DNA of 64,000 nt from Ascaphus truei (Eukaryota; Chordata; Amphibia; Anura; Ascaphidae): assembly GCA_036426205.1 (NCBI GenBank), contig CM071568.1:48759533-48823532 (forward strand). Direction: 5' to 3'. A program made the position numbers and the translations under genes. The notes beneath the pieces were generated by a model. That model was not told the origin of the DNA. It saw nothing but the letters and a program-made list of their open reading frames with translations, and made no database searches. This document shows positions 1-10,735 of this stretch, piece by piece (within the stretch, counting starts at the first letter, position 1; every line of letters begins with the position of its first letter).

Positions 1-232
1 CTAGGCACTTCTTAAAGCCAGGCTGTGCTGGCAAGCTGTGTAATGTGTCAGGCATATGCTTGTAGGGGTCCATGTTAAAATGGATAAGAAGCCAAAAGTG
101 ACACTGTGTGTGCTCATTTGCATGTCATTACCCAGAGTCTCTGGCTGCAGTGGAAGCATTTGTATGATAAGAGATTATGGGGAAAGACCTGTCTGAGACA
201 TGTGAATGTGCTTACAAGTGGTATTTGATTAT

Positions 233-234
<2 letters not shown>

Positions 235-264
<30 letters not shown>
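235..264. repeat. CA microsatellite
   Basis: A run of about 14 AC dinucleotides directly left of the Tc1 element. Nothing recognisable was seen in positions 1-234. Confidence 0.95.
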
Positions 265-269
<5 letters not shown>

Positions 270-588
270 GTATAAAAAAATATACAGTGCGAGAAAAAGT
301 TTGTGATCCCCTTATGATTTTCACATATTGCAAACCTAAATTATTATTAGATCTAAATCTAAGTCCTAATAATAGATACAGATAATCTGATCAAACAAAT
401 GACACAAGAACATGATACTTTTTCAAAATATATCCACAAATGATTCAACATTCAATATCCATGTGGGAAAAAGTATGTGAACCTTTTGTTTCAGTACCTG
501 GTGGCGCCCCCTTGAGCAGCAATGGCTTCAACTAAGCATTTGCTGTAACTGCTGGTCAGTCTCTCACATCAGTTTTGAGGAATTTGGG

Positions 589-1250
589 TCATTCCTCCTT
601 ACAGAACTGCTTCAACTCAGTAACATTTCTTGGGTAGACATCTTGCTTCAGGTCGTGCCACAATATTTCAATGGGGTTTAAGTCCAGACTTTGACTAGGC
701 CATTGTAAAATGAGGAATTTCTTCTTCTGCAGCCATTCTTTTTTAGATCTGCTTGTATGTTTAGGATCATTGTCTTCCTGCATGACCCACTTTCTCTTCA
801 GCTCACGGACAGATGGCCTGACATTGTCCACTAGAATCTTCTGATACAATGCAGAATTCATGGTTGTGTCAATGATGGCAAGCCACCCAGGTCCTGAGGC
901 AGAAAAGCTGCCCCAAACCATCACACTCCCACCACAATGCTTGATAGTTGAGATGAGGTTCTTGTGTTCGAACGCAGTGTTTGGTTTTCGTCAAACATAA
1001 TGTTTCTCATTGAGGCCAAAAAATTAAACCTTTGACTCGTCTGTCCAGAGAACACTGTTCCAGAAGTCTTGTGGATCATCAATCTGCTCATTGGGGAACT
1101 TCAGACAGGCAGTAATGTTCTTTTTAGAGAGCAGTGGTTTCCTCCTGGCTATCCTTCCATGAGCACCATTCTTGTTCAGTCTTTTTCTGATAGTTGAGTC
1201 ATGAAAACTCACATTAGCCAAGGCGAGAGTGGCCTGCAGATCTGGGGATG
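589..1250 (-). pseudogene. Tc1 transposase, catalytic part
   Basis: Read on the minus strand, 1221-1024 encodes the central part including WTDESKV, which holds the first catalytic Asp of the DDE triad. 924-589 encodes MVWGSFSASGPG, then QEDNDPKHTS with the second Asp, then SLDLNPIE with the terminal acidic residue. These are the hallmark Tc1 motifs. The two pieces are in different frames and a degraded stretch separates them near 925-1023. The N-terminal DNA-binding part lies beyond the LINE insertion at 2911-3120. This is a typical vertebrate Tc1 relic with no sign of domestication. Confidence 0.9.
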
Positions 1251-1260
1251 TTACTGTGGG

Positions 1261-2910
1261 GTTCTTTGTTTTATTTTATTTATTTATAAAATATTTTTAC
1301 CAGGAAGTAATACATTGAGAGTTACCTCTCGTTTTCAAGTATGTCCTGGGCACAGAGTAAAACAAATAATACATGGTTACAAGTACAGTTACATAAATGA
1401 GCAGGGTATACATTATATACAAGACATTGCGTGCACAGTTAAAGAAAATATATATTATGAGCGTATGAAACAGTTACAGACTAGGTTAAAATGTGAGACA
1501 GCCTTAGATTTGAAAGAACTTAAACTGGTGGTGGATGTGAGGGTCTCTGGTAGGTTGTTCCAGTTTTGGGGTGCACAGTAGGAAAAGGAGGAACGCCCGG
1601 ATACTTTGTTGAGCCTTGGGACCATGAACAGTCTTTTGGAGTCTGATCTCAGGTGATAAGTGCTGCAAGTGGTAGGGGTGAGGAGCTTGTTCAGGTAGCT
1701 GGGTAGCTTGCCCATGAAGAATTTAAAGGTAAGACAGGAAAGGTGAACTTTGCGCCTAGACTCTAGTGTTGACCAATCTAGTTCTTTGAGCATTTCGCAG
1801 TGATGTGTGTTGTAGTTGCATTGGAGAACAAAACGACAAATTGAATTGTAGAGGGTGTCAAGTTTGCTAAGGTGGGTTTGAGGTGCCGAGCCATATACTA
1901 TGTCTCCATAGTCAATAATTGGCATTAGCATCTGCTGTGCTATACGCTTTCTGACCAGGATACTTAGGGAGGATTTGTTCCTGTAAAGTACCCCTAGTTT
2001 GGCATAGGTCTTGGTTGTCAGGGTATCAATGTGCATCCCGAATGTTAAGTGGGAGTCAAACCATAAGCCCAGGTATTTAAAACTAGTGACAGGTGTTAGG
2101 GTGGTGTTAATGTTGGTTCTAATCTGGAGCTCAGTCACTGGGAGCTTTACAAATTTAGTCTTGGTCCCAAATACCATTGTTACAGTCTTGTCAGTGTTTA
2201 AAAACAGTTTGTTTTTGGAAATCCAATTTTCGAGTCTCAAAAAGTCAGACTGAATATGTGTTGAAGGTCAGAGAGGCTATGGCTGTGTGCATATAGGATT
2301 GTGTCATCTGCATACATGTGTATTGAGGCTTCCTTACAAGCTGTGGGAAGATCATTAATGAACACTGAGAAGAGTAGGGGGCCCAGAACAGAGCCTTGCG
2401 GGACACCACAGGTGATATCCAAGGGGTTGGAGTTAGAGCCTGAGATGGACACATGTTGGGATCTTCCTGATAGGTAGGACTGAAACCAGCTTAAAGCATG
2501 CTTCCCTATTCCAGAGCTCTGGAGTTTGTTAAGCAGGATAGCATGATCAACTGTGTCAAAAGCCTTTGCAAAATCTAGGAATACTGCACCAGTGAGTTGT
2601 CCCCGTTCCATTCCACACTGGATTTCATTGCAAACTTTTAGCAGGGTAGTTACGGTGGAGTGTTTGGGACTAAACCCAGATTGGAATTGGCTAGGGAAAT
2701 TTGTCTTGGTATAGAAATCGCTTAATTGGGAGTGGACACGTTTTTCCATGACTTTGGATAGAATTGGGAGAAGTGAGATTAGCCTGTCGTTTGAGACAGT
2801 GTTTTTGTCCCCACTTTTGAAGATTGGGACAACTCTGGCAGTTTTCCAGGTCTTAGGGATATGGCCTGCAGACAGGATAGAGTTGACTATGGACGCAATT
2901 GGTTTGGTTT
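1261..2910 (-). mobile_element. L2/CR1-like LINE, 5'-truncated
   Basis: A 1.65-kb LINE fragment inserted in the Tc1 transposase. Its 3' end (plus-strand left, 1261-1455) is A/T rich on the minus strand (TTTATTTATAAA), followed by a 3' UTR that recurs at 31790, 49396, 57398 and 59795. The right edge falls near 2910, where Tc1 homology resumes. The element carries only the RT and C-terminal part of the ORF. Confidence 0.85.
1455..2749 (-). pseudogene. LINE reverse transcriptase (3' part)
   Basis: Minus-strand 2749-2237 encodes RT palm motifs: FLDFAKAFDTVDH (first catalytic Asp), GVPQGSVLGPLLF and MYADDTILY (YADD box). The frame shifts near 2240. The sequence then continues 2240-1455 with the post-RT region seen in CR1/L2/jockey-type LINEs, including LGLWFDSHLTF and the C-terminal PQNWNNLPETL and SHFNLVC. 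The same C-terminal segment recurs at 22907-23030 and 56691-56765, so this is a multicopy family. The N-terminal endonuclease is missing through 5' truncation. Confidence 0.9.
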
Positions 2911-3130
2911 GTGACTTCCTCGATGATTTTCCGGTTTGTTCTTGGAGAGATTTTAGTAGGGTGGCTGCTCCTGGGTAGAGTGACTGTGGTTTTGAACTTT
3001 CTCCATTTGTAGACGGTCTGACAGTGGATTGGTGGAGTCCAAAATCCTTAGAAATTGTTTTGTAACCCTTTAAGACTTATGAGCATCAATAACAGCTTTT
3101 CTGAGGTCCCCAGAAATTTATTTTTATCAT
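2911..3130 (-). pseudogene. Tc1 transposase, N-terminal DNA-binding part
   Basis: On the minus strand the region reads, across frameshifts, as DLRKAVIDAHKS followed by TISKDFGLHQSTV. This resembles the paired-like helix-turn-helix of Tc1 transposases. It is the upstream continuation of the transposase at 589-1250, displaced by the LINE. Confidence 0.75.
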
Positions 3131-3493
3131 GGCATGACATGTTTCCACACACACCTGTATGGTGAAGTCTAAACTCACAAAATTTCTCATCTTTATATAG
3201 GATGGGACCTCCCAAACTCACACCTGAAGATTTACCTAATTGTGTAAACAGGTGATTGTAACTATCCCCTTTTTAATTTAGCTGAAAAAAAAAGGGTTTT
3301 CACTTACTTTTGCACATACCATGACTCATAATTACTCATTGTTTGTCCAATTCATACATCATTTTGTTTCAAAAGACATGGAATTGGTTAATACAAACCC
3401 TATTGGATATTTGAGAAATGACTGGTTTTGATTCAAGAAGGTTAGCATGAAATAACTATGGAATTTCCGTAATTATCATTGGGGTTCACAAAC

Positions 3494-3497
<4 letters not shown>

Positions 3498-3557
<60 letters not shown>
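3498..3557. repeat. CA microsatellite
   Basis: About 29 AC repeats at the right end of the Tc1 element. They may have grown out of the Tc1 terminus. Between 3558 and 4180 I see only non-coding sequence with a short GAT repeat near 3979-4002. Confidence 0.95.
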
Positions 3558-4168
3558 CATTACCAGCAGCACACTGCAGGGAGGAGTCGACCTGCGAGAC
3601 ACTCGGAGGATCTTCTATTTGAGCTCTACAGCATCACCTAATGGCTAGAATTGTGAGCTGCACACAGCCTCTCCACCTCTCTGTTACCTACCCTGATTTT
3701 TTTTATTTATTGCCCCTCTGCCACTAGGCAGTGCACCAACTCCCACCAGCTCTCTCCTTTTCTGCTGTGAATTTGCATGTAGTGAATGTTTGTGGTATAT
3801 TTACATCCTAGTCGCCATTCAACAAATGTATTAAAAGGTTTTTAAATGTGAAAAACCTATTGTTAAACTCTCCTTTCAATAAACCTTGTTAACTCTCTGC
3901 ATGACTAAACTTTCATTTTTATGCTAAAGCGCTGTCGCTATCTACTCATAGATTTTGTAGCCACCATTCTCTTAATTGATGATGATGACGATGATGATGA
4001 TGTTTTTGCTAAAGGATGATTTGATGTATATAAAATGAACTTTAAATATCATTTTTTTTTTAACAAAACTAACACAGGGTGGTGAATATTTGTAATAGTA
4101 CTTTGAGTATTTCTCACAAACGTTCTTTGGAGAAATGTCACCGTTAAAATCACCTCGCTGACATGAGT

Positions 4169-4180
4169 TTCTCCTTTTAG
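4169..4180 (+). promoter_or_regulatory. 3' splice acceptor of cadherin exon
   Basis: A pyrimidine-rich tract TTTCTCCTTTTAG ends in AG at 4179-4180. The reading frame of the cadherin tail stays open back to 4181 (N-G-Y-N before the first Met codon), so the exon most likely starts at 4181 rather than at the ATG at 4193. Confidence 0.75.
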
Positions 4181-4597
4181 AATGGGTATAACATGCACAA
4201 ACTGAAAAAGCCTCTCAGAGCAAACTTCCAGCAGCTCTGCACTGCTCCGTGTGATCCTACGCCCTCACGGGCATGTCAGGGTCCGGAAAACCGCCTGTGC
4301 GCGAGGACCGCAAAAAGACCGGCCCAGGAGGGAGCAGCTGCCACAGTGACCAATGTCCCCGACTTTCGGGAATACGTGTGTCAAATTGTATGGGCTGCCG
4401 ACAATGATGTGAAAAGCCACCCAGCAGACCTAATCCACAGCTACTCCACCGAGGGCCAAGGCTCAGCAGCTGGGAGCCTTAGTTCACTGGGCTCCTCCAA
4501 CATTGATGAAGACTTGAATTACGACTACCTCCATGAATGGGGCTCAAAGTTTGACAGGCTTAAAGAACTATACCAGGCATCAGACGGACAAACATAA
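4181..4597 (+). CDS. Cadherin cytoplasmic tail, 3' terminal coding exon
   Basis: The terminal exon of a cadherin-superfamily gene, about 138 codons, ending in TAA at 4595-4597. The first ~45 residues are basic and not recognised. From about residue 55 the sequence reads like the catenin-binding cytoplasmic domain of classical cadherins: VPDFREYV, ADND, then EGQGSAAGSLSSLGSS and DLNYDYLHEWGSKFDRLKELY. In classical cadherins this serine-rich, acidic segment wraps beta-catenin, and the DYDYLNDWGPRFKKLADLY-type end is the most conserved part. The spacing is that of the family, but PADLIHSYS is unusual. It could be a dachsous/DCHS-type, type III or divergent classical cadherin, and I cannot decide which. 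No transmembrane segment or EC repeat is visible; those exons lie upstream of the window. It is the only host gene segment I can support. Confidence 0.82.
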   Translation, partial: NGYNMHKLKKPLRANFQQLCTAPCDPTPSRACQGPENRLCARTAKRPAQEGAAATVTNVPDFREYVCQIVWAADNDVKSHPADLIHSYSTEGQGSAAGSLSSLGSSNIDEDLNYDYLHEWGSKFDRLKELYQASDGQT

Positions 4598-4750
4598 GTA
4601 GCAGCTGCAGAAACGTATTGGAAGTCGCCCAAGTCACCCTTCAGAAAATAGATCCCTAAAATGTCAAATTAATGTATACTAGAAGAGCTATATGTAAAGA
4701 CAAAATAAAATCAGTGGGAGATTTCTGGCTTCTTTTGGAACAATAAAAAT
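4598..4750 (+). terminator. Cadherin gene 3' UTR with poly(A) signals
   Basis: Two AATAAA hexamers follow the stop codon, at 4704-4709 and 4742-4747. This fits a short 3' UTR ending near 4760. Confidence 0.6.
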
Positions 4751-5548
4751 ATGTATTTTACTGTAGTGCAGTTTTAGGAAAAATTACCCCATACAATTTT
4801 TTTTTTAATTTCACCTGTACTAGGGGGGTGTCCAGAAAAAATACTCCAGGAGAAGTGCATTTAACATGGCAGCCAGCGACTTCATCCGCGCAGTGAGAGG
4901 ACTATCTCTTTGTGAGACCCCAGTTAGAAACAGGTGATAGGAAAGGAGCAACTTCACTCTAGTTTAAATTCAACAAAAATATGGATTATTGGAGGGATTG
5001 CGGCATTAAAACATTGGGTGAAAAGAGAGCAATTTGTATTTCTCCTGTACAAACTGGAAAACTATTATATCTCATTGCACTTAAACCCCAATGCTACTTA
5101 CATTCTCACGAATGATATAACAAATCAAAGATGGCGGACTCCTGACTACAGGAGAAATTATGGATACCGTAATCCTATTTTAGATTCCAATTTTGTGTAC
5201 CTCCTATACTGCACATGTATATTATTTACCATTTTGATGACAATATTTTTTTTTAAGCCCATGTTGACTAAACAGTGCTACCTTCTTGTACCATAGCCTT
5301 TCATGAAAGGGCCCATTACTTGCTCCTGTTCAAATCTGCTTTCAATAGATGTTTCCAAAAGGAACATACTTCAGTTCGTATATTTACAGCATCTGATTCC
5401 ATTTGCAATTAACTATTTTACACCTAACTGAAGAGAGTTTGAAGTAGTTTACTCAAAAGTGATTGGGCATTAAGTGATTGGGCTAAGATATTTGGAGTCA
5501 TACATATGCTGTTTTATCTCATAATGTAAATACAACATGTTAACAGGA
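4751..5548. other. Non-coding, unassigned
   Basis: No recognisable gene. Around 4820-5160 there is sequence reminiscent of a LINE 5' region (TCTTTGTGAGACCCC, AAGATGGCGGACTCC), but this is too weak to call. The open frame at 4934-5296 has no recognisable domain. Confidence 0.4.
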
Positions 5549-5634
5549 CTAAGGCCCAGATCCACAAAAGGGTGCTATGAATGGGAGTAAAAGCATGATA
5601 AAGCTTGGCACTCTTTTGTGGATCTCGGCCTAAG
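5549..5634. mobile_element. Short inverted-repeat MITE (86 bp)
   Basis: The left end AAGGCCCAGATCCACAAAAG pairs with the right end CTTTTGTGGATCTCGGCCT across a ~35-bp centre ending in GCACTC. It resembles the element at 52621-52729 in layout (GGCC, then a CACTAAAG/CACAAAAG arm, GCACTC before the right arm). Confidence 0.65.
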
Positions 5635-5639
5635 TACGC

Positions 5640-5760
5640 TATAAGAGTAAAGGATGATCCAGGAACACGGACATAGCAAATGAGAAATTTAATTCAGCTT
5701 AGAAACCAACGTTTCGAGTGCAACATACTCTTTGTTAAGGTGAGGGCTACGTACGCTATC
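5640..5760 (-). mobile_element. Hammerhead-bearing repeat (Penelope-like), degraded
   Basis: On the minus strand the order is: motif (5740-5706), AATTAAATT, then GTGTTCCTGGATC. This matches the layout of the better copies elsewhere (hammerhead, AATAAA-like, GTG-CTC end). It is short and 5'-truncated with no coding sequence. Confidence 0.5.
5706..5740 (-). ncRNA. Hammerhead-ribozyme-like motif, degenerate
   Basis: The minus strand reads TTAACAA (core, strongly changed), then GAGT-loop-ACTC (stem II), then GAAACGTTGG. The stem II pairs perfectly, but G5 and U7 of the core have changed, so it should be inactive. It is listed because it joins the covarying series described in the findings. Confidence 0.4.
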
Positions 5761-6229
5761 CCTTGAGTGTAGCGCAAGGTACATTTTTTACTGTCTAGCT
5801 TTCAAATAGTTTCTGCACAAGTTACCCAAGCAGGCTGCTCACCCCTACTGTACTCAGCACCTGTAACCTAAGATTATCCCCCAGGCGCCTGCTTGCGGTT
5901 CCACAGTTCAATAATGAAACTGGTCGCTCTTCCTTCTCATACCAGGCATCTCACTTCTAATACAATTTACCGCAGTCTCTCATAACCGCAACCTGTTTAA
6001 GATCTTTGAAGACATTTGCGGTTTCGTCATTTCGACATGTTTGCAACTGCGATATCTATTGTTCTCATCATAAGGTTCTGTACCCAGGATATACTTGAAA
6101 ATAAGACTCATTTTTGCCTGGTAAAATATTTGTATAAATAAAACTCGCCGTGCTATTTCCATAAGACACCTTCTGGCGCAGTAAGACAGCAGAGATTTGC
6201 AAAAGTTGGCAAAAAAAGTTATCACATTC
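5761..6229. other. Non-coding, unassigned
   Basis: No gene or repeat end that I can identify. The small open frames here have no recognisable features. Confidence 0.4.
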
Positions 6230-6236
6230 ATACTAC

Positions 6237-7201
6237 TGTAGCCCCCTTTCTCCCCTTGTCTAGGGTGACCACGTGTGATGCTATTACATGAGTGGCAAAC
6301 AGGAGGCCTGATCCTCCGCCACTGGGAGCCTGGGATGTGTGTAATGAATATACTAACAGCGCCTCCACCTGGGCAGGATCCTCACACAGTGGGATAGCCC
6401 CTCCCAAGACAATACAGTCAGTAATTGCACACAAGGGTATGTAACAGTATTTACTGAACAGTAACTTATAACAACAACTATGCAACATAACACCACATCA
6501 CAGTATAATGAGCACCGCACCCAGTACCACCAGTGAGTGTTCCAAATGTACTTTGGGTGCTAGACACCAATACCCTGCTGTCCCTTTCCCTGTGTCCAGC
6601 TCACCCCAAAGTGTAAGGAGTAGCGCTCTCCTGTGAACTGTTGGTGCACTTGTTGAGGTACCTGCCGAGTATTCCAGTACTCGGTGCGGCCGACTTAGAA
6701 ATGTGGGTCCGTCTGATCCAGCGACGTGGCCCTCAGCGATAGTGTCCGCCTCTGCGTTGGGTGGACTCCGGTAGGAGGGTCTCACCTTTAAGAGTCTTTG
6801 TTAACACCGAGGTGGTCTGGTCTCAGACCATAGACCGCAATCACCACACGGCGTCTTCCTTGTGTCCCTGACACTATAGTAAAATGGGTAAGCGTCCCTA
6901 TCTAAGGGGCCTTCCCTGCAGCAGTCACCCACTTCACGTGATTGGGACCTATCTGGGACCTAAGGGGAATTTCTAGCCTAGTCTGAGTGCAACTGACACT
7001 CAGACCCTCCCTTCCCCTTGTCTGCCCTGGCTCCAACTAACAGTCCCCTTAACTGTCAGAATCCCAACTGTCACAATCTCTCAGCCCTATTGGTTGCCTG
7101 GCAACATGTGGACTGCAGCCCCTGAGGCTGTTGGAACTTGCAGTTCCCTTGCTGCTATACTCCTATGGAAAGGAAAAGGGACAAACAGAGGGACCCTGGC
7201 A
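6237..7201 (-). mobile_element. Solo LTR, gypsy family related to the 8.2-18.8 kb element
   Basis: 965 bp starting TGTAGCC and ending CTGGCA, flanked by a perfect 7-bp direct repeat ATACTAC (6230-6236 and 7202-7208). Its left part aligns by eye with the left part of the gypsy 5' LTR at 17826 onward (CACCTCCACCT, AGGATCCT, GGAGGCCTG-type blocks), so it is probably a related family in the same orientation. No internal genes are present, as expected after LTR-LTR recombination. LTR target duplications are usually 4-6 bp, so one or two of the seven bases may match by chance. Confidence 0.75.
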
Positions 7202-7446
7202 ATACTACATTTTTGAGAATTCTTCCTGTGTCCAAATTTGCTGATGTTTGAGAATGTCAGTGAATGAACTGCAGCCATTATCGCGCGTTAAGGCACTAAA
7301 TTGTGCGATTTGGCGTACACATCACATGATTTTGCAATTTGCGGCTCCATTGAATTAAATAGCAAATTGGACAATGAGTTAAAACTTGCACCAGCGGTAA
7401 CGTGTGTTATAATATTGGCTACATCTGTAGTATTGGTTGGTTAACC

Positions 7447-7747
7447 CAGGGGTGCGCAAACTGGGGGGCACGAGTCTCTTCCAAGAGGCTTTTAAGTTAG
7501 ATGCCGGGGTTGCGCGAGGCCTCTGCAACCTCAACTTACCGGGATTCAGTAGGCTTCTGGATGCGTCGCCATGTCAACGCACCATCAAATGATGCCGCCG
7601 TCATGTGACGTGCGTCAAATTATGCATTGGGTCACGTGACGGCACATGACCCGCGGCGTCATTTGATGTCAGGTCAAAGGAAGGGGGGGCACGGGCACTG
7701 GGGCTGGCACACGGGGGAGCGCAGCTCAGAAACTTTGCGCACCCCTG
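7447..7747. mobile_element. hAT MITE, CAGGGGTGCGCAAAC termini
   Basis: The left terminus CAGGGGTGCGCAAAC and right terminus TTTGCGCACCCCTG are inverted copies. They are flanked by a perfect 8-bp target duplication GGTTAACC (7439-7446, 7748-7755). The interior is rich in CGTCA/TGACG and TCACGTGAC. Relatives lie at 36478, 41413 and 50300. No coding sequence, so transposition would depend on a transposase supplied elsewhere. Confidence 0.9.
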
Positions 7748-7755
7748 GGTTAACC

Positions 7756-8214
7756 GATAGTATTGTCTATAGAGGAGATAGATGGATATGAATCAACCCT
7801 TCAATGCTGTTGCCACAATTTCAACATGCTAAAATTCCTTCTGAAACTCAGCGAGGTACAAAACTGCAGTCACTTGCTTCAACCTCTAAATAGGTTACAA
7901 TAAAAATATGCAAGAGGATACTCATCTGAAAATGTTTGCTTCACATCCGGATAACTGGACTGAAGATCGTACTTCATTAAGTCGCTGTGAATCAAATTTA
8001 ATGTCTAGGAAGACACTCCGATCACATTCTCTGTTAAGACCATGAGTATTTAATTATTCTCCCACTGAAGCATTTGTTTAGTAAAATTACCCCCTCTGCG
8101 TTTTGGAATTATTTTTTCATACATTTTTGAACAGCAACAAATCTCTTCTCTTGCATATTTTTATTATAACATATAGAGAGTTCGAAGCAAGTGCCTGCAG
8201 TTCTTGTACCTTAC
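7756..8214. other. Non-coding, unassigned
   Basis: AT-rich sequence between the hAT MITE and the gypsy 3' LTR. No recognisable gene or repeat. Confidence 0.4.
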
Positions 8215-8744
8215 TGAGTTTCAGTGTCCAGTAAGCAACCCCTCCCAGTGTGTGTGTGTGAGGGCAGCGCTACCCTCTCCCTTGCGTTGATGCACAATAC
8301 ATTCCTGGCTTAAGGTCCAGCCAGGCCACACTTCCTAGCAAGCAAGAACAGCAGCAGGGTTCCACACTGCGGGGTCTCCAACAACAAACGCCTCACACCT
8401 TAATGTCCGGATGATGGCTGGTACTCGGGCCACTGGGGGAAGCCTCCCTCTGCGCCCCGATCAGCTCCACTGTGCTCCCTCACTAACAGGAGCTACGTAT
8501 TCATAGGGCCAGCCCTGTAAACTTCTCTGCGGTGAGGGGAAACTATCTGGGGCCTAGGGGCAGGCTTGGGCCTAGTCCGGGAGCTTAGCAGGCACCTCGG
8601 ACACTACCTCCCACTTCCCTGGCTCTGGATACTCTGGCTAGGTCACCACTGTCCCGCGAAGGAAATCGACTGCTGAGATTCATAATGAGGTGCCCCTAAT
8701 GAATCATAAGCCATTAGAGGGCATATCGGTCTCTGACCCCTACA
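8215..8744 (-). repeat. Gypsy 3' LTR, truncated
   Basis: 8215-8670 matches 18200-18640 in the same orientation (GGCAGCGCTACCCTCTCCC, TTAATGTCCGGATGATGG, TAGGTCACC blocks). The left ~380 bp of the LTR (equivalent to 17826-18200) is absent, so the LTR lost its 3' part. The right edge is placed at CCTACA (TGTAGG on the minus strand). 8670-8744 differs from the 5' LTR. Confidence 0.75.
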
Positions 8745-8749
8745 GACTT

Positions 8750-9443
8750 CTTGAATGATTTGCTTCCAAATCTTCTTCCACATCTTCTTGGTCGGAGAGG
8801 CTTCCAGTGGTTTGAGGCCCTGGCCCTCTCATAGAACATAATGGTCTATTTGAACAGTCTCTTTTTTGGGTGAAGCTAAGGCTTTTTGGGTCAAGAGGCC
8901 AACCTGGTGGGAGCAACCGGGGATGACTCCTGATGGACAGGACTATTTCCAGACTATTCCTCTGTGATGGGAGAATCTTCCTTCACTGAACCTTGGTTCG
9001 CTTCATCTGTGGGATCCTGGATCCCACTGGGGTCTTCCTGCACCGATGGTGACATTACGGACACTTGATCAGTCTCGTTATCAGCGCCACCTTGCGGAAT
9101 GGGTAGCAAATGGTTTCAATGCCATACCTTTTCCCTACCCTCTGAATCCTTGTTACGGTAGACGAGGAGGCCAGGCATCTGTGCCTCCACTTCGAAGGGG
9201 GCATCTCGCCATCGGTCAGCAACTTATGTTTCCCGGGTACTCCCAGGTTTCACAGGCGAACCTTGTCCTCAGGCTGAAGTTCCCGATAGCGCACTTAACA
9301 ATCATACCGCCTTTTGTTGTTCCTATTCAGTTTGTCCATGGCTTCTTCGGCTAACTGATATGCCCTCTGTAGATTGTCCTTCGGTCATTATACATACTGA
9401 TAATGGGTCATATGGGGTATCCCATCGGTGGACACCCTCAGGC
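8750..9443 (-). pseudogene. Gypsy integrase C-terminus and pol tail
   Basis: On the minus strand from 9443, translation continues the integrase (LRVSTDGIP, then an NNKRRYD-like and KLLTDGEMPP-like segment) after the inserted palindrome. Several stops and frameshifts are present. The segment downstream is acidic and Pro/Ser-rich, as in the pol tails of gypsy elements. Its upstream partner is 12470-12260. Confidence 0.7.
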
Positions 9444-9458
9444 GAATATCCAATGATA
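9444..9458 (+). repeat. 15-bp target duplication, left copy
   Basis: GAATATCCAATGATA, identical to 12245-12259. The same codons of the gypsy integrase (SLDI on the minus strand) occur on both sides, which proves that everything between was inserted. Confidence 0.9.
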
Positions 9459-9715
9459 AACGAGGTTTGTTTGTGAAATGGTGCTCAAAGTGCTGGGGCC
9501 GTATATGTAATGGAAGGGAGTGTAGGCTGGGTATGATAAATTGTAAAGTAGCAGTGCTAAGCCTTAAGAGGGCATCATGTACCCTGAAGGTCGGGGTAGG
9601 TTGCCAAAAGACACCCCCCCTTTCCTCATCGGGTAAGCCCCAGGTATGTACTCACAGTCTTGCCTCTCCCAGGGTCTCCCTTCCAGAGCGTGCAGCTGAA
9701 GTAGGATAAGAACTC

Positions 9716-10735
9716 CAAAAGCCAGGGTGTGCAGCGCACAGCAAAACGAGGAGAGCAGGTCTTGCAATAAAAAATCCTTTATTGGGGAATCATATGGTGT
9801 GGAACAGCAGCAAACCTTCTACGCGTTTCGTTCGGATGAACTTTATCAAGAAGTGCTGTCTGTTGTGTGTGCAATCATTTAAATGCAGCTGACTGCCGTA
9901 TTTTCGCGCCACTGGTGACGTCACTGAACGTCACTGACCAATAGGAAATACGAGCGCCGCGCATGCGCCTCGCGCCAGAGCTCTAAGGGATTTCCTGCTC
10001 GGTGCCAACCACGCTCAATCATGAGAGGCACGCCCAGCAGGGCAGCTCTACAGATGAGAGCACGCCTCTGGTACTCGCAGGGGACTACCTCCTCCTCTCC
10101 GTCCGGCGCATGCGCGGTAGCATAACTACATAGAATCCTCTGTTGTATTCTTAGCAATCTTGATTAAGATTCTAACCAATGGGAAAATTTCATGATTGTG
10201 AGGATATCTTATAAATACAGGGACAGTCTATATTGATGCACTGAGCTGGAAAATTACTGAGCAGTCAGCTGCAATGTAAAGTGCATGATAAGACATACAA
10301 ATACAAAAAAAAATTATCCTAAATACAAGATCAATATATAGCAGAATTGCAAAAACAAATACACATGATCAAAATATACAGAATATGCAGATGCAAACAA
10401 GTTGCTCAATATTAGTAAGATGCACATATCTATACAGTTTATTGATTTGTTAAAACTAAAACACATTTAACACAATTAGTTTATTAATTAAAAAAATGCT
10501 TAAAAAGCAATATTAAAACATAAGTAAAAAAATGTAAGTGAATCTTATACCTGCATAGAGACAACAACAAATAGTGTGCCCCTATTGGTTCAATGGAGAT
10601 TATATTCTATTCAAGTGCAGTTTGATTCTTTATTTATATAATGTGAGATGCCGTGTTGAGGACATATATTTTTATGGAATAATTTTTATCAATAGAAAAA
10701 TTCATCAATATAAATTCATATTTATAGAAAATTCA
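9716..10735 (-). repeat. Left arm of the long inverted repeat
   Basis: Reverse complement of about 11230-12243. Small open frames at 9921-10157 and 11804-12040 give the same 78-residue peptide only because the arms are inverted copies. I do not treat them as genes. Confidence 0.85.
9829..9872 (-). ncRNA. Hammerhead-ribozyme-like motif (left arm)
   Basis: Minus-strand copy of the motif described at 12106-12152. Core TTGATAA, stem II GTTC/GAAC, then GAAACGCGTA. Confidence 0.6.

Larger units (their letters stand above)
285..3500 (-). mobile_element. Tc1/mariner element, split by a LINE
   Basis: The left terminus starts CAGTGCGAGAAAAAGTTTG after a TA. The matching inverted end (CACAAACTTTT) lies near 3487-3497 and runs into a CA microsatellite, so the exact right edge is blurred. 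The minus strand carries Tc1 transposase pieces at 589-1250 and 2911-3120. The intervening 1.26-2.91 kb is an unrelated LINE in the same orientation. Without the LINE the element would be about 1.6 kb, the usual Tc1 length. Multiple frameshifts and stops show that it is dead. Confidence 0.9.

Noticed and set aside
9921..10157. Identical 78-residue open frames in both arms (also 11804-12040)
   Set aside because: They are identical only because the arms are inverted copies. No domain or start context supports them.
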